DNA of 64,000 bases from assembly GCF_026626635.1 (NCBI RefSeq), contig NZ_JAPNKA010000001.1, positions 5,332,001 to 5,396,000 of the forward strand. The letters run 5' to 3'. A program made the position numbers and the translations under genes. The notes under the pieces are model-generated. The model was not told the origin of the DNA and made no database searches. It was given only the letters and a program-made list of their open reading frames with translations. This document shows positions 16,922 to 25,753 of the stretch, piece by piece; position 1 is the stretch's first letter; every line of letters begins with the position of its first letter. Source of the stretch: Archangium lansingense (lineage in GTDB: Bacteria; Myxococcota; Myxococcia; Myxococcales; Myxococcaceae).

Positions 16922-17992
16922 TTACCGGCCCGGCTGACCGAAGGCGCCCGACTGTACCGGGGCCCCGCCCATCAGCTCGTTGACGGCGAAGGGGCAGCGA
17001 GCCACGGCGTTGGGATCGGCCAGGACGTTGCCCTGGGCCCAGTTGCGGTCCTGGAAGATGAGCCCGTCGCGCAGCTCCACCTCGTCCACCGCCTTCTTGA
17101 AGCCCCAGAACCGTCCGCGCACCATGAGCTGGGTGCCCTTGGGGATGCGGCTCAGGTCCAGGTACTGCTGGGGCGCGAGCCGCGCGGTGATGTTGACGGT
17201 GGGGCGCTTCTTCGGCGTGCCAAAGGGGTTGATCTCGCCCTCGTCGGCGGCGGTCGGGTACCACACCAGCTTGGCCACGGCCGTGGGCTCCTCGGGCTCC
17301 TCCTCGACGACAGGCTCGCCCTTGCGCTTCTTGGCCGGCTTCTTCTTCTTGGGCTGCTCGATGTCCAGGTCGATCAGCTCGAGGCCACCGAAGGCCACCT
17401 GCCGGTCGAGGTAGTTCTCGCGGAACATCTTCTCGGCGGAGCGGGCGGTCGTGGCGTTGGCGCGGCGGACCTCAATCTCATAGCGCTCGCGCAGGGCGGG
17501 AAGGGTGAGGAAGAAGCTGTCGATGGGCTGGAGCCCCTCGGAGATGAAGCGCAGCTTGCCCACGTCGATGGTGAGCACCACGGGCCCGAGGGCAGACGCG
17601 GTCTGGAACCAGTTGGGGGACAGCCTGCGGTCGATCAGCACGCGGCGCACCATGGCCACCAGGTACGCGTTGGCCTGGAAGCGCGGGGTGCTCAGCTGGG
17701 TGCCGAGGGCCTGGACGAGCAGGGGGTCCAGGTAGAAGTTCTCATCGCGCTTGTGGAGCAGGGGCGCGGTCTCACCGAGCAACGTGAGCAGCCCACCGAG
17801 GAGCTGGGCACAGTTCGGGTCGTTCGTTCCCTGGACGAGGGCCCGGTACACGCCGGTCCTGAGGAAGCGGCGGTCGAAGTCCTCCTCCTTGATGTTGGGC
17901 ACATCGTTACCAGCGCCGAAGAAGACCTCCGGCTGGGCGACGGCGGGGAAGGAAGAGAGGCAGAGGACGAGTGCGAGGAGGGCGGATCGCAT
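16922..17992 (-). CDS. Secreted protein of unknown function
   Basis: The product is 356 residues from the ATG at 17992. Residues 1-19 (MRSALLALVLCLSSFPAVA) are a signal peptide with an AQ cleavage site. The body has helices in the first half, a Lys-rich break (QPKKKKPAKKRKGEP) with an acidic run around residue 235, and a C-terminal beta-rich part. No catalytic motif is evident. It starts 13 bases after the stop of the MFS gene, so the two are probably one transcript. The Lys-rich/acidic break suggests an interdomain linker. Confidence 0.8.
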   Translation of the reverse strand: MRSALLALVLCLSSFPAVAQPEVFFGAGNDVPNIKEEDFDRRFLRTGVYRALVQGTNDPNCAQLLGGLLTLLGETAPLLHKRDENFYLDPLLVQALGTQLSTPRFQANAYLVAMVRRVLIDRRLSPNWFQTASALGPVVLTIDVGKLRFISEGLQPIDSFFLTLPALRERYEIEVRRANATTARSAEKMFRENYLDRQVAFGGLELIDLDIEQPKKKKPAKKRKGEPVVEEEPEEPTAVAKLVWYPTAADEGEINPFGTPKKRPTVNITARLAPQQYLDLSRIPKGTQLMVRGRFWGFKKAVDEVELRDGLIFQDRNWAQGNVLADPNAVARCPFAVNELMGGAPVQSGAFGQPGR

Positions 17993-18005
17993 CGGGCGCA
18001 GGTTA

Positions 18006-19169
18006 TCACGCCGGGAGGCGGGGCTCCTGGGGCGTGATGCGCAGGATGAGCGCGGCGGCGGCCAGGTCGAGGACGGCGGCGACGGCGAAGAGGCGGTGTC
18101 CGCCGAGCCAGTCGTAGCCGGCCCCGGCGGAGGAGTAGCCCACCAGTCCGCCGATCCCGAAGGTGATGGCGGCGAAGAGGCCCTGGCCGGAGGCGCGCAG
18201 GTGGGGAGGGACGCGGCGGACGACGATGGCGATGCTGGCCACGTAGAAGGCGCCGAAGGACAGGCCGTGGAGCAGGGAGAGGCCGACGATGACGCCGCGA
18301 GAGGTGGCGAGGGAGAGGCCGGCCCAGCGCAGGGTGCTGGCGGTGAAGGCGAGCACCAGGAGGTCGCGAGGGGAGATGCGGTCGGCCAGGCGGGGGTAGA
18401 GGAGCAGCACGACCACCTCGGCGGCGACCCCGAGCCCCATGGCGATGCCCACCACGGAGGGGGGCAGTCCGAGCGAGCCGACGAAGATGGAGAAGGTGCC
18501 GTGGTAGGGGGCGCAGGCGATCCAATGGAGGGCGCAGGCGGCGAGCAGCCAACGCAGCTCTCGGTCGGCGAGGAGCTGGAGCCCGGCGAGGGGGTGGACG
18601 GGGCGCCTGGCTGGGAGACTCCTGGAGTCACGGAGGGTGAAGCTCCAGAGGGTGAGCGCGGTCAGGAGGGCGAAGGCCGCGAGCAAGGTGGTGCGGCCCA
18701 CGGAGTCCACGGTGAGGCCAAAGAGGGTGGCGGAGAGCACGAAGCCGAGCGAGCCGAAGAGGCGCAGGTGGGAGTAGGAGCCGCCGTTCTGGGCAATGTG
18801 CTGGAGGGCGAGGCTGTCGATGAGGGGGGTGATGGAGGAAGCGAAGAAGGCGTAGGCGGCGAGGGTGGCGACGAGGGTGGGAAAACGGTCGACGAAGAAG
18901 AGGGGGAGGAAGCCCACGCAGGCGCCAGCGCAGATGAAGGAGAGGACGCGGTTGGGGCGGCCGAAGCGATCGGCGAGGTGACCCCAGAAGTGGGGGGCGC
19001 CGAGGGCGAGCAGGGGGCCGAGGGAGAGGAGGAGGCCGACCTGGGAGACGGAGAGGGTCAGGGATTTCAGGTAGGCGGGGAGGAAGGGCAGGACGATGCC
19101 GGTGGTACCGAAGTAGAGGGCGTAGAAGCCGATGAGGGGGCGGCGCCCGGAGGCCTGGGTAGGGAGCAT
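18006..19169 (-). CDS. MFS transporter (MFS_1-like, phenylpropionate-permease type)
   Basis: The product is 387 residues with twelve predicted membrane helices. The first loop motif (GHLADRFGRPNR, of the GxLaDrfGrr type) and the short N-terminus are typical of the MFS_1_like group, which includes HcaT and nucleoside:H+ symporters. The substrate cannot be read from the sequence. The start at ATG 19169 is supported by GGGAG-like sequence and by the first helix beginning within 15 residues; longer in-frame extensions run through the divergent GNAT gene. Confidence 0.9.
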   Translation of the reverse strand: MLPTQASGRRPLIGFYALYFGTTGIVLPFLPAYLKSLTLSVSQVGLLLSLGPLLALGAPHFWGHLADRFGRPNRVLSFICAGACVGFLPLFFVDRFPTLVATLAAYAFFASSITPLIDSLALQHIAQNGGSYSHLRLFGSLGFVLSATLFGLTVDSVGRTTLLAAFALLTALTLWSFTLRDSRSLPARRPVHPLAGLQLLADRELRWLLAACALHWIACAPYHGTFSIFVGSLGLPPSVVGIAMGLGVAAEVVVLLLYPRLADRISPRDLLVLAFTASTLRWAGLSLATSRGVIVGLSLLHGLSFGAFYVASIAIVVRRVPPHLRASGQGLFAAITFGIGGLVGYSSAGAGYDWLGGHRLFAVAAVLDLAAAALILRITPQEPRLPA

Positions 19170-19250
19170 CGAGTCGGGGGGGCGCTTAGCACGTTGGCGT
19201 GCCTTTTCGTCTGTTTGACCCGCCAGGATTTGTGTACCTTGGCCGGAGCC

Positions 19251-19736
19251 ATGTCGAACCCGGAGACCCCACAGCCTCAGCCACAGCCCGTCACCATCGC
19301 GCAGATCAAGACCGAGGCTGAGTTGTTTCAGGCGCTCGCCATCCGCGAGGTGGTGTTCATCGAGGAGCAGCACGTCCCGGAGGGGATCGAGCGGGACGCC
19401 GAAGATGCGAAGGCGTACCACGTGCTGGCGTTCCAGAGTGGGCACGCCATTGGAACAGGGCGTCTGGTGATGTTGCCGGAGCCACCGCCCGGAGAGACGG
19501 GGAGGTGGGGCCAGATTGGCCGCATGGCGGTGCTACAGGCGCACCGGAAGGCGCGAGTGGGAGCGATGCTGCTAACGGCCCTGGAGGACGAGGCACGTCG
19601 GCGGGGAGTGAGCGGCATCATGCTGCACTCGCAGCTGTACGCGCTGGAGTTCTACAAGAAGCAGGGCTACGAGCCGCTGGGGGCGGTCTTCCAGGAAGCG
19701 GGCATCGACCACCTGGAGATGCGCAAGAAGCTGTGA
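19251..19736 (+). CDS. GNAT family N-acetyltransferase (ElaA/YjcF-like)
   Basis: The product is 161 residues. The fold elements run in order: an N-terminal strand-helix (AELFQALAIREVVFIEEQHVP), the acceptor region, then motif A QIGRMAVLQAHRKARVGAMLL with the pyrophosphate-binding loop (R-K-A-R-V-G in place of the canonical Q/RxxGxG/A), and the C-terminal LHSQLYALEFYKKQGYEPLG. The VFIEEQxVPEGIERD segment fits the ElaA/YjcF subgroup. It is divergent from the MFS gene, with the promoter between 19170 and 19250. The acetyl acceptor is unknown. Confidence 0.92.
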   Translation: MSNPETPQPQPQPVTIAQIKTEAELFQALAIREVVFIEEQHVPEGIERDAEDAKAYHVLAFQSGHAIGTGRLVMLPEPPPGETGRWGQIGRMAVLQAHRKARVGAMLLTALEDEARRRGVSGIMLHSQLYALEFYKKQGYEPLGAVFQEAGIDHLEMRKKL

Positions 19737-19743
19737 GAGGGAC

Positions 19744-19825
19744 GGGGTGAGGGTATCAAGGCCCCTGGTTGAACCCGCGTATGCCCCCTCTCCCTCTGGG
19801 AGAGGGCTGGGGTGAGGGTCTACGC
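19744..19825 (+). repeat. 82-bp dispersed intergenic repeat, copy 1
   Basis: The unit starts GGGGTGAGGGTATC, contains GGTTGAACCCG, then the palindrome CCCTCTCCCTCTGGGAGAGGG, and ends GGGGTGAGGGTCTACGC. Copy 2 at 24373-24455 matches across its whole length. This copy lies between convergent genes (GNAT and hrpB), where the 9-bp palindrome may work as a two-way terminator. Confidence 0.88.
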
Positions 19826-19842
19826 ATCACCCCCAGTACTTC

Positions 19843-22407
19843 TCAAATCCGCCGTCCGCGCTCGGCCGGGGTCTGCGCATGGCGCGGATCCTCGGGCCAG
19901 CTGTGCTTCGGATACTTCCGGCACAGCTCCTTGCGGATGGAGGGGTAATGCCGTTCCCAGAACCCCGCGAGGTCGGTGGTGACCTGCACAGCGCGCATAT
20001 TGGGCGCGAGCAGATGCAGCACGAGCGGAACCCTGCCAGCACACACACTGGGACCCTGGGCCATGCCGAAGAAGTCCTGGAGGCGAGACTCGACCCAGGG
20101 CGGTTTTCCGGGCTCGTAATGGACCTTGGAGGTGCGTCCGCCGGGGAGGGAGACCTTCTCGGGGGCGTGGTTGGACAGGAGCCGGGCCTGTTCAGCGGAG
20201 AGCCGGGAGTAGAGCGCGTCGAGGAGTGAAACCCCCTCGAGGTCGGCGAAGCTCCGGGCGCCCGCGCACAGGGACGCCAGCGAGTCGCGCATGAAGGCGT
20301 CGTCGACGGTGGGAAAACCGGCCTCGGGGAAGGCCTGGGCGAGCAGGGCGACGCGGGTGCGCCAATGCAGGAGAGCTTCGGGGTCGGCGAAGCGGCCGGG
20401 GCCGGCAGCCAGAGCCTGCTCCACGAGGACGCGGGCGGCCTCCTCGGAGGGAGGGGCGGGCGTGCGTGTCTCCTCGAGGACGAGATTTCCGTAGGACAGG
20501 CGGGTGATGCGCTCGACGCGCTTGGAGGAGGGGTTCCACTGGAGGGCATCCACCTCCTCCAGGGCGTCGGGGTACAGGTCGAGCAGCCACTCGGGCTCGA
20601 CGGCGCTGGCGATGCGGATGATGACGCCGCGGCCGGGACGCTCCTCGGCGTCGACGGCGATCATGAGCTCGGGCTCCTGGACGACGCTGACGTCGGAGAG
20701 CTGGGCGGTGCCGCCGCCGAAGAGGAGGAGCTCGGGAGAGCGGGGCTTGCGGCGGCGGGCGACGCGGTCCGGGTAGCCGGCGAGCGCGCTGAGCATCAGA
20801 GCCTGTTCCATGTCCTCGGGGCGGGAGGGGCGCTGACCCTGTTCGCGCACGGCGCGCCGGAGCTGGCGCTGAACGCGGTCCACAGCCTGCACGGCGCCCT
20901 GCTCCAGGGAGAGCGACTGCACGCGACCGGAGGAGAAGTTGGAGCGCTCGGCCTCGCGGAAGCGCTCGAGCAGCTCCAGCAGATCCGAGGGCCCGGCGAC
21001 GACATTGGCGGCGCGGCCGGGGCCGGAGAGGTTGGTGCGAGCCTCGCGGCGGATGTCGCGCTCACCGACGAGGGCGGCGAGCAGGGCCGCGTCCGCGCCA
21101 ACGCCACGCTTCTCGCCCTCGACGATGATGCGGGCCTGGCGGGGGTGGAGGGGGAAGCGCAGGAGCCGCTGGCCGATGGGGGTGACGGAACCATTGGGAG
21201 CCACAGCGCCGAGGAGGCGCAGGAGGCTCTCGGCGGCCTCGAGCGAGGCGGCGGGAGGGGGCTCGAAGAAGGGGAAGGAGACGAGGTCGGTGATGCCGGC
21301 GGCGCGCAGGGAGAGGACGGTCTCGGCCAGGTCCATGCGGCGGATTTCGGGGGCGTCCTGCTCGGGGCGGCCGTCGAAGTCGTGCTGGGTGTAGAGGCGG
21401 AGACAGTGGCCGGAGCGGGTACGGCCGGCGCGGCCGGCGCGCTGGGTGGCGGAGGCCCGGCTCACCTTGGCGAGCTTGAGGATGGGCAGGCCGGACCAGG
21501 GCGAGTGCGAGGCGACGCGGGCGAGGCCGGAGTCGATGACGGCGGCGACGCCATCGATGGTGACGGAGGTCTCCGCGACGTTGGTGGAGAGGATGATCTT
21601 CCGGCGCGAGCTGCGGCGCACGGCGCGGTCCTGCTCGGCGGGGGGCAGGTCTCCGTGGAGGGGGAGCAGGTCGATGCCGTGACGGCCGGCGAACTCGGAG
21701 CAGGCGTCCATGGCGCGGCGGATCTCTCCTGCGCCGGGGAGGAACACGAGCACATCGCCGTCGAGGCCGTTGGCATGGAGCCGCTTGATGCCGGAGAGGA
21801 CCTGGGCATCGAGGTAGCGGTCATCGGCGGTGGGGAGGTACTCGAGGCTGACGTCGAAGCGGCGGCCCTCGGAGCGCAGGGTGGGGCAGTTGCCGAGGTA
21901 GGCGCTGATGGGGGCGGCCTCGAGCGTGGCGGACATGACCACGAGCTTGAGGTCGGGCCGAGGGCCCTGCTGGAGGCGGCGCAGGAGGGCGAGCGAGATG
22001 TCGGCGGAGAGGTGGCGCTCGTGGAACTCGTCGAGCACGACGGCGCCGACATCGCGGAGGGTGGGGTCGGAGAGGAGGCGGCGGCCGAGCACGCCCTCGG
22101 TGACGAAGGAGAGGCGGGTCTTGGGGCCGCGGATGTCCTCGAAGCGGACCTGGTAGCCGACGGTCTCGCCGACGCGCTCACCAATCTCCTCGGAGACGCG
22201 CTGGGCGGCGAGGCGGGTAGGGAGGCGGCGGGGTTGGAGGACGACGATCTCCTTGCCCTGGCCGAGGCCCGCTTCGAGGAGGGCGCGAGGGACGCGGGTT
22301 GTCTTACCGGCGCCGGGAGGAGCCTCGAGCACGAGCGAGCTCGCGCCGCGCAGGGTGGCGACGATCTCGGGCAGGAGGGGATCGATGGGAAGGGCGACGT
22401 CGGCCAT
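19843..22407 (-). CDS. hrpB: ATP-dependent helicase HrpB
   Basis: The product is 854 residues, the usual HrpB length. It has Walker A EAPPGAGKTTRVPRALL near residue 32, the DEFH-type Walker B VVLDEFHERHLSADIS, SATLEAAP (motif III), a helicase C-terminal domain with STNVAETSVTIDGV and QRAGRAGRTRSG (motif VI), then the HA2/winged-helix and the HrpB-specific C-terminal domain. It is a DEAH-box RNA helicase-like protein of poorly defined role. Its stop faces the 82-bp repeat; the next genes on the same strand lie just upstream. Confidence 0.95.
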   Translation of the reverse strand: MADVALPIDPLLPEIVATLRGASSLVLEAPPGAGKTTRVPRALLEAGLGQGKEIVVLQPRRLPTRLAAQRVSEEIGERVGETVGYQVRFEDIRGPKTRLSFVTEGVLGRRLLSDPTLRDVGAVVLDEFHERHLSADISLALLRRLQQGPRPDLKLVVMSATLEAAPISAYLGNCPTLRSEGRRFDVSLEYLPTADDRYLDAQVLSGIKRLHANGLDGDVLVFLPGAGEIRRAMDACSEFAGRHGIDLLPLHGDLPPAEQDRAVRRSSRRKIILSTNVAETSVTIDGVAAVIDSGLARVASHSPWSGLPILKLAKVSRASATQRAGRAGRTRSGHCLRLYTQHDFDGRPEQDAPEIRRMDLAETVLSLRAAGITDLVSFPFFEPPPAASLEAAESLLRLLGAVAPNGSVTPIGQRLLRFPLHPRQARIIVEGEKRGVGADAALLAALVGERDIRREARTNLSGPGRAANVVAGPSDLLELLERFREAERSNFSSGRVQSLSLEQGAVQAVDRVQRQLRRAVREQGQRPSRPEDMEQALMLSALAGYPDRVARRRKPRSPELLLFGGGTAQLSDVSVVQEPELMIAVDAEERPGRGVIIRIASAVEPEWLLDLYPDALEEVDALQWNPSSKRVERITRLSYGNLVLEETRTPAPPSEEAARVLVEQALAAGPGRFADPEALLHWRTRVALLAQAFPEAGFPTVDDAFMRDSLASLCAGARSFADLEGVSLLDALYSRLSAEQARLLSNHAPEKVSLPGGRTSKVHYEPGKPPWVESRLQDFFGMAQGPSVCAGRVPLVLHLLAPNMRAVQVTTDLAGFWERHYPSIRKELCRKYPKHSWPEDPRHAQTPAERGRRI

Positions 22408-22445
22408 GGCCGATTCCTCTTAACGGTGGCCGCGGGCCACGGCTT

Positions 22446-23495
22446 TCAGGCCGACTCCGAGGAGGTGGACTTGGGATCGTTCTTCTTGCGCCCCCGCTTG
22501 GATGGGGCCTTGGCGGGCTCGGCGGCCGGGGGAGCGGGAGAGGGCTCGGGAGCTGGCTGGGCCTCGGGAGCGGGAGCTGCGGCGGCCTCGGGAGCTGGAG
22601 GAGCCTCGGGGGGAGCCTCGACGGCTTCCGGCTCTACGGGAGCGGGAGCGTCCCCGGAGAGCGCTGCGAGCTCGGCCAGCTCGGCGGCACTGGGCTCGAC
22701 AGAGTCGGCCTCGAGAGGAACCGCTTCGGTGGCCTCTGCCTCGGGGGCACCAGCCTCGGGAGCACCCAACTCCGCGGCGTCGATGAACGGCAGCCCGCGA
22801 GCGGCGCGCTTGCGCGGCTTGGCGGCGAGGCCGGAGTTCTCGAAAGCATCCGGGATGGGAGCGAGGGAGGCCTCGGCGAGACAACGGGCTTGACGGAGGG
22901 CGATGTCCAGCTTCTTGCCGAGGGCGATGAGCTCAGCGCGAAGGGGAGCGGCCTGCTCGTGGGGGAGCTGGACGGGGGCGAAGCAGGCCTGCCAGGTGGC
23001 ATAGGCGGTGGCGACCTGCTCGAGCACGGGGCGGACGAAGGCGAAGTCGTCGCGGGCGAGGATGCGAGAGACGTAGGAGGACTTGAGGCGGCGCTCGTAG
23101 CCGGCGTTGAACTCCTGGATGGCGTCACGGGAGGCGCGGCGGAGCTGGGGGAATTTGAGGTGGGGGAAGAGGGCCTCGATGACGGGGGCGCGGCTGCTGG
23201 CGCAGAAGGTGATGCCGGCGTGGAGCTTCTCGAGGGAGTCGATCCAGAGGTTCTGGAGGTTGAAGGCGAACTCCTCGCGGACCTCCTCGAGCTCTGGGAG
23301 GTCGCGGACTTTTTCGAGGAGGGCGGGGGCGGGGGCGCGCTCGGTGCGGACGATCTGGATGGCGGTGGCGAGCCACTCCTTCTCGCGCTCCAGACCCGGG
23401 CGGCCCGCGAGCAGCTCATCGGCGGCGGCGAGGCGCGAGTCGATGGCCTCGGCGAAACGGACGAGATCGTAGGCTTCGAGGGTGGACAGCGACAT
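22446..23495 (-). CDS. Hypothetical protein with Pro/Ala/Glu-rich C-terminal tail
   Basis: The product is 349 residues. The first 220 are alpha-helical and ordered (MSLSTLEAYDLVRFAEAID, later FCASSRAPVIEALFPHLKFP) with no signal peptide or membrane helix. The last 110 are a PEAP-type tail that ends in a basic patch (SKRGRKKNDPKS). I recognise no family; the helical part could be a protein-interaction domain. GAGGAG sits about 10 bases before the ATG at 23495. It lies 38 bases upstream of hrpB on the same strand, so co-transcription is likely. Confidence 0.75.
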   Translation of the reverse strand: MSLSTLEAYDLVRFAEAIDSRLAAADELLAGRPGLEREKEWLATAIQIVRTERAPAPALLEKVRDLPELEEVREEFAFNLQNLWIDSLEKLHAGITFCASSRAPVIEALFPHLKFPQLRRASRDAIQEFNAGYERRLKSSYVSRILARDDFAFVRPVLEQVATAYATWQACFAPVQLPHEQAAPLRAELIALGKKLDIALRQARCLAEASLAPIPDAFENSGLAAKPRKRAARGLPFIDAAELGAPEAGAPEAEATEAVPLEADSVEPSAAELAELAALSGDAPAPVEPEAVEAPPEAPPAPEAAAAPAPEAQPAPEPSPAPPAAEPAKAPSKRGRKKNDPKSTSSESA

Positions 23496-23567
23496 GGGGT
23501 GGGGCTCCTCGGGTCCGGGCGGGGCGGCGGGAGATACCACACCCTGGGGGAGGGAAGGGGGCCGGGC

Positions 23568-24263
23568 TCAGCGTCCGTCGAGCAGGGCGGCGAGCGCTTC
23601 GCCGGCGGTGAAGTCGGGGAAGGCGTAGTCGGCGCCGGAGGCGAGGAGGGCTTCGGGGGTGAAGTTGCCGGTGCCCACGCCGATGCAGGAGGCGCCGATG
23701 CCCTTGGCGGCGGCAACGTCCTTGGGGGTATCGCCGATGACGACGACGCGGCACTCCTCCAGGGGAACACCGAGGAGGTTGGCGCCGCTCTGGGCGCCGT
23801 GGCGGATGAGCTCGACGCGGTCCTCGTGGTCGCAGCCGAAACCGCCGAAGGAGAAGCGGTCATGGATGCGGACGCGCTCGAGCTTGATGCGGGCGCCCTC
23901 GCGGACGTTGCCGGTGCCGAGTCCAACGGCGAAGCCCTTACGGGAGAGGGCGGTGTCAACGGCCTCGCGCATGCCGGGGTGGAGGCGGTAGTCGCTGTCG
24001 TTGACGAGGGGGATCTGCTGAGCGAGGTGCTCGAGGTAGGAGTCGATGACGGCGGAGATGGCGTTGGGGGAGGGGTGGACGCCGATGATGTCGAGCGCCT
24101 TGCGGACGATGGCCTGGTCGGTCATGCCGGACAAGCTGAAGGAGTCACAGGCATCGAGGCGGCCGTGGAGCTTCTGGAAGGCGAGCGCCATGGAGCGGCG
24201 GCCGGCACCGCCGGTGGTGACGAGGGTGCCATCGATATCGAAGAGGAGCACGGTGGGGCGCAT
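23568..24263 (-). CDS. HAD-superfamily hydrolase (phosphoglycolate phosphatase-like)
   Basis: The product is 231 residues. HAD motif I is LLFDIDGTLVTT, with both catalytic Asp. Motif II lies in VGLGTGNVREGARIKL (Thr), and motif IV in VVVIGDTPKDVAAAKGIGA (Asp), followed by the usual GVGTGNFTPEALLASGADY. The helical cap is inserted between motifs I and II, which gives subclass I. The substrate is unknown. I prefer the ATG at 24263 because GGGGG precedes it; the ATG at 24272 has no ribosome site. Confidence 0.9.
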   Translation of the reverse strand: MRPTVLLFDIDGTLVTTGGAGRRSMALAFQKLHGRLDACDSFSLSGMTDQAIVRKALDIIGVHPSPNAISAVIDSYLEHLAQQIPLVNDSDYRLHPGMREAVDTALSRKGFAVGLGTGNVREGARIKLERVRIHDRFSFGGFGCDHEDRVELIRHGAQSGANLLGVPLEECRVVVIGDTPKDVAAAKGIGASCIGVGTGNFTPEALLASGADYAFPDFTAGEALAALLDGR

Positions 24264-24372
24264 GGCCCCCATCTAACGGAAGGCCGGGGCCGATGCGAGC
24301 CTCTCCTCCCTCGCCCACCGAGAAGGGAGACGAGGCCGTGCCCCCCACTCCCTCGCCCGCCGGGAGAGGGCC

Positions 24373-24455
24373 GGGGTGAGGGTATCGAGAACCCCAGGTT
24401 GAACCCGAGTCAACTCCCTCTCCCTCTGGGAGAGGGTCGGGGTGAGGGTCTGCGC
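24373..24455 (+). repeat. 82-bp dispersed intergenic repeat, copy 2
   Basis: This is homologous over its length to 19744-19825, with about 13 substitutions concentrated between the GGTTGAACCCG block and the CCCTCTCCCTCTGGGAGAGGG palindrome. It sits between the HEAT gene and the HAD gene. The flanking sequence from 24344 (CCCTCGCCCGCCGGGAGAGGG) looks like a further, more degenerate palindrome of the same sort. Confidence 0.88.
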
Positions 24456-24469
24456 CGAGGTAATCGCCT

Positions 24470-25117
24470 CTACGGCTCGAGGAAGCTGAGACCCTGCTGG
24501 ATGGCCTCGCGAACGGCGAGACTCTCCTCGAGAGGAAGCCGCTCCTCGAGCGCCTTGCGAACCTCGGCCCCGCCCACGCGCCCGAGGGTCAGGGCGGCGG
24601 TGGCGCGCACCTGCTCACTGGAATCAGAGAGGAGCGGGGTCAGCAGAGGGATGGCCTCGAGCCCCGCGCGACGGCCGAGCGCGAGGGTAGCGGCGGCGCG
24701 AACGGAGGCGGGATTGCCGGAGCTGCGCAGCAACTCCTGGAGTCGCAGGGAGGCCTCGGGGTGGGCCACGACGGCCATGGCGGCGACGGCACGGGAGCGC
24801 TGGGCTTCGGGGGCCTGGGGGTTTCTGGCGAACCCGAGGAGCTCGGAGAGGGCCTCGGGACCGAGCCGGGCCCAGTCGGCCTCACGAGGGAGGGCCTCGG
24901 GGCTGTCGAGCAGGCGGAGGATCTCCTCATGCAACGTACCGCGGGGCTGGGGAGCGCTGGGCGCGGAGGGCGGCATGCGGGCCGCGGAGGCGTCGCCGAG
25001 GCGAGAGGAGCCCGTCAGGAGCAACGCGGCGAGCGCACACGTAGGGGCCAGGGAGGCGGGCCACGGGCGGCGGTGCGCGGAGGCGCGAGTGAGGGCGGGC
25101 TGTGGGGAGAAGGGCAT
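24470..25117 (-). CDS. HEAT-repeat protein
   Basis: The product is 215 residues from the ATG at 25117, with GAGGGAG seven bases upstream. It has an N-terminal basic stretch and a hydrophobic segment (SLAPTCALAALLLTG), probably a signal or anchor, then at least three PBS-lyase-type HEAT repeats. The repeats show VRAAATLALGRRAGLEAIPLL and VRATAALTLGRVGGAEVRKAL. Such repeats form a curved protein-binding surface. The partner is unknown. Confidence 0.82.
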   Translation of the reverse strand: MPFSPQPALTRASAHRRPWPASLAPTCALAALLLTGSSRLGDASAARMPPSAPSAPQPRGTLHEEILRLLDSPEALPREADWARLGPEALSELLGFARNPQAPEAQRSRAVAAMAVVAHPEASLRLQELLRSSGNPASVRAAATLALGRRAGLEAIPLLTPLLSDSSEQVRATAALTLGRVGGAEVRKALEERLPLEESLAVREAIQQGLSFLEP

Positions 25118-25236
25118 GGGGGAGCTCCCTCGTCTGGGCTTCAACGGACCCTGGTTATAGGCCGGAGAGCTGGGCGGATTCGACGCACCCCGAGTGCCTT
25201 TTGCTGAAAGTGGATTCTTGTATTGTCGCGCGCCCT

Positions 25237-25629
25237 ATGGCCGGCCGCGTCTTCTTCTTCCTGCAGCACGCCACGTATGAGCCTGCGTTCCAGGCTACCT
25301 CGATGGGAATCACCGCGGCGGCGATGGGGGACGAGGTGTACTTCGTCTTCGCCTTCGACGCTTTACGAGCGCTGGTGAGGGGCAGCTTCGGGCTGCCGCA
25401 CACCGAGAAGGAATTATCGGAGAGTGCGAGAGCAGAGGGACTCGGGGTTCCGACACCCGCGCGCATGCTCGAGGAGGCGCGGGCGCTGGGGGCGAAGTTG
25501 GTGGCGTGCGACACCACGGTAAGAATCTGTGGATACGCGCCGGACGAGCTGAAGGGGACGTTGGACGAGGTAATGGGACTGGCGTCGCTGTGGAGGTTGA
25601 CGGCAGGAGCACGCACCCTTGCCCTCTAG
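25237..25629 (+). CDS. DsrE/DsrF-like family protein
   Basis: The product is 130 residues, with strand-helix order typical of DsrE-like folds: VFFFLQHATYEPAFQATSMG, then GDEVYFVFAFDAL, then ARALGAKLVACDTTVRICGY. The Cys in VACDTT is at the position of the sulfur-carrying Cys of the family, and a second Cys follows seven residues later. A sulfur-relay or peroxiredoxin-like role is family knowledge only. The start at ATG 25237 has no Shine-Dalgarno; TATTGT at 25221-25226 could be a -10 close to it. Confidence 0.8.
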   Translation: MAGRVFFFLQHATYEPAFQATSMGITAAAMGDEVYFVFAFDALRALVRGSFGLPHTEKELSESARAEGLGVPTPARMLEEARALGAKLVACDTTVRICGYAPDELKGTLDEVMGLASLWRLTAGARTLAL

Positions 25630-25753
25630 GTAGGCACTGCATTGCTGCTGGCCGAGGGTGCGCGGGAGAGGGTATCCTCGGAGCATTTTCGGGGCCGGAC
25701 CCTAGTGAGCGCGGGGTGAACCCGCGTGTGTTTCGAGGAGCGACTTCAATCTT

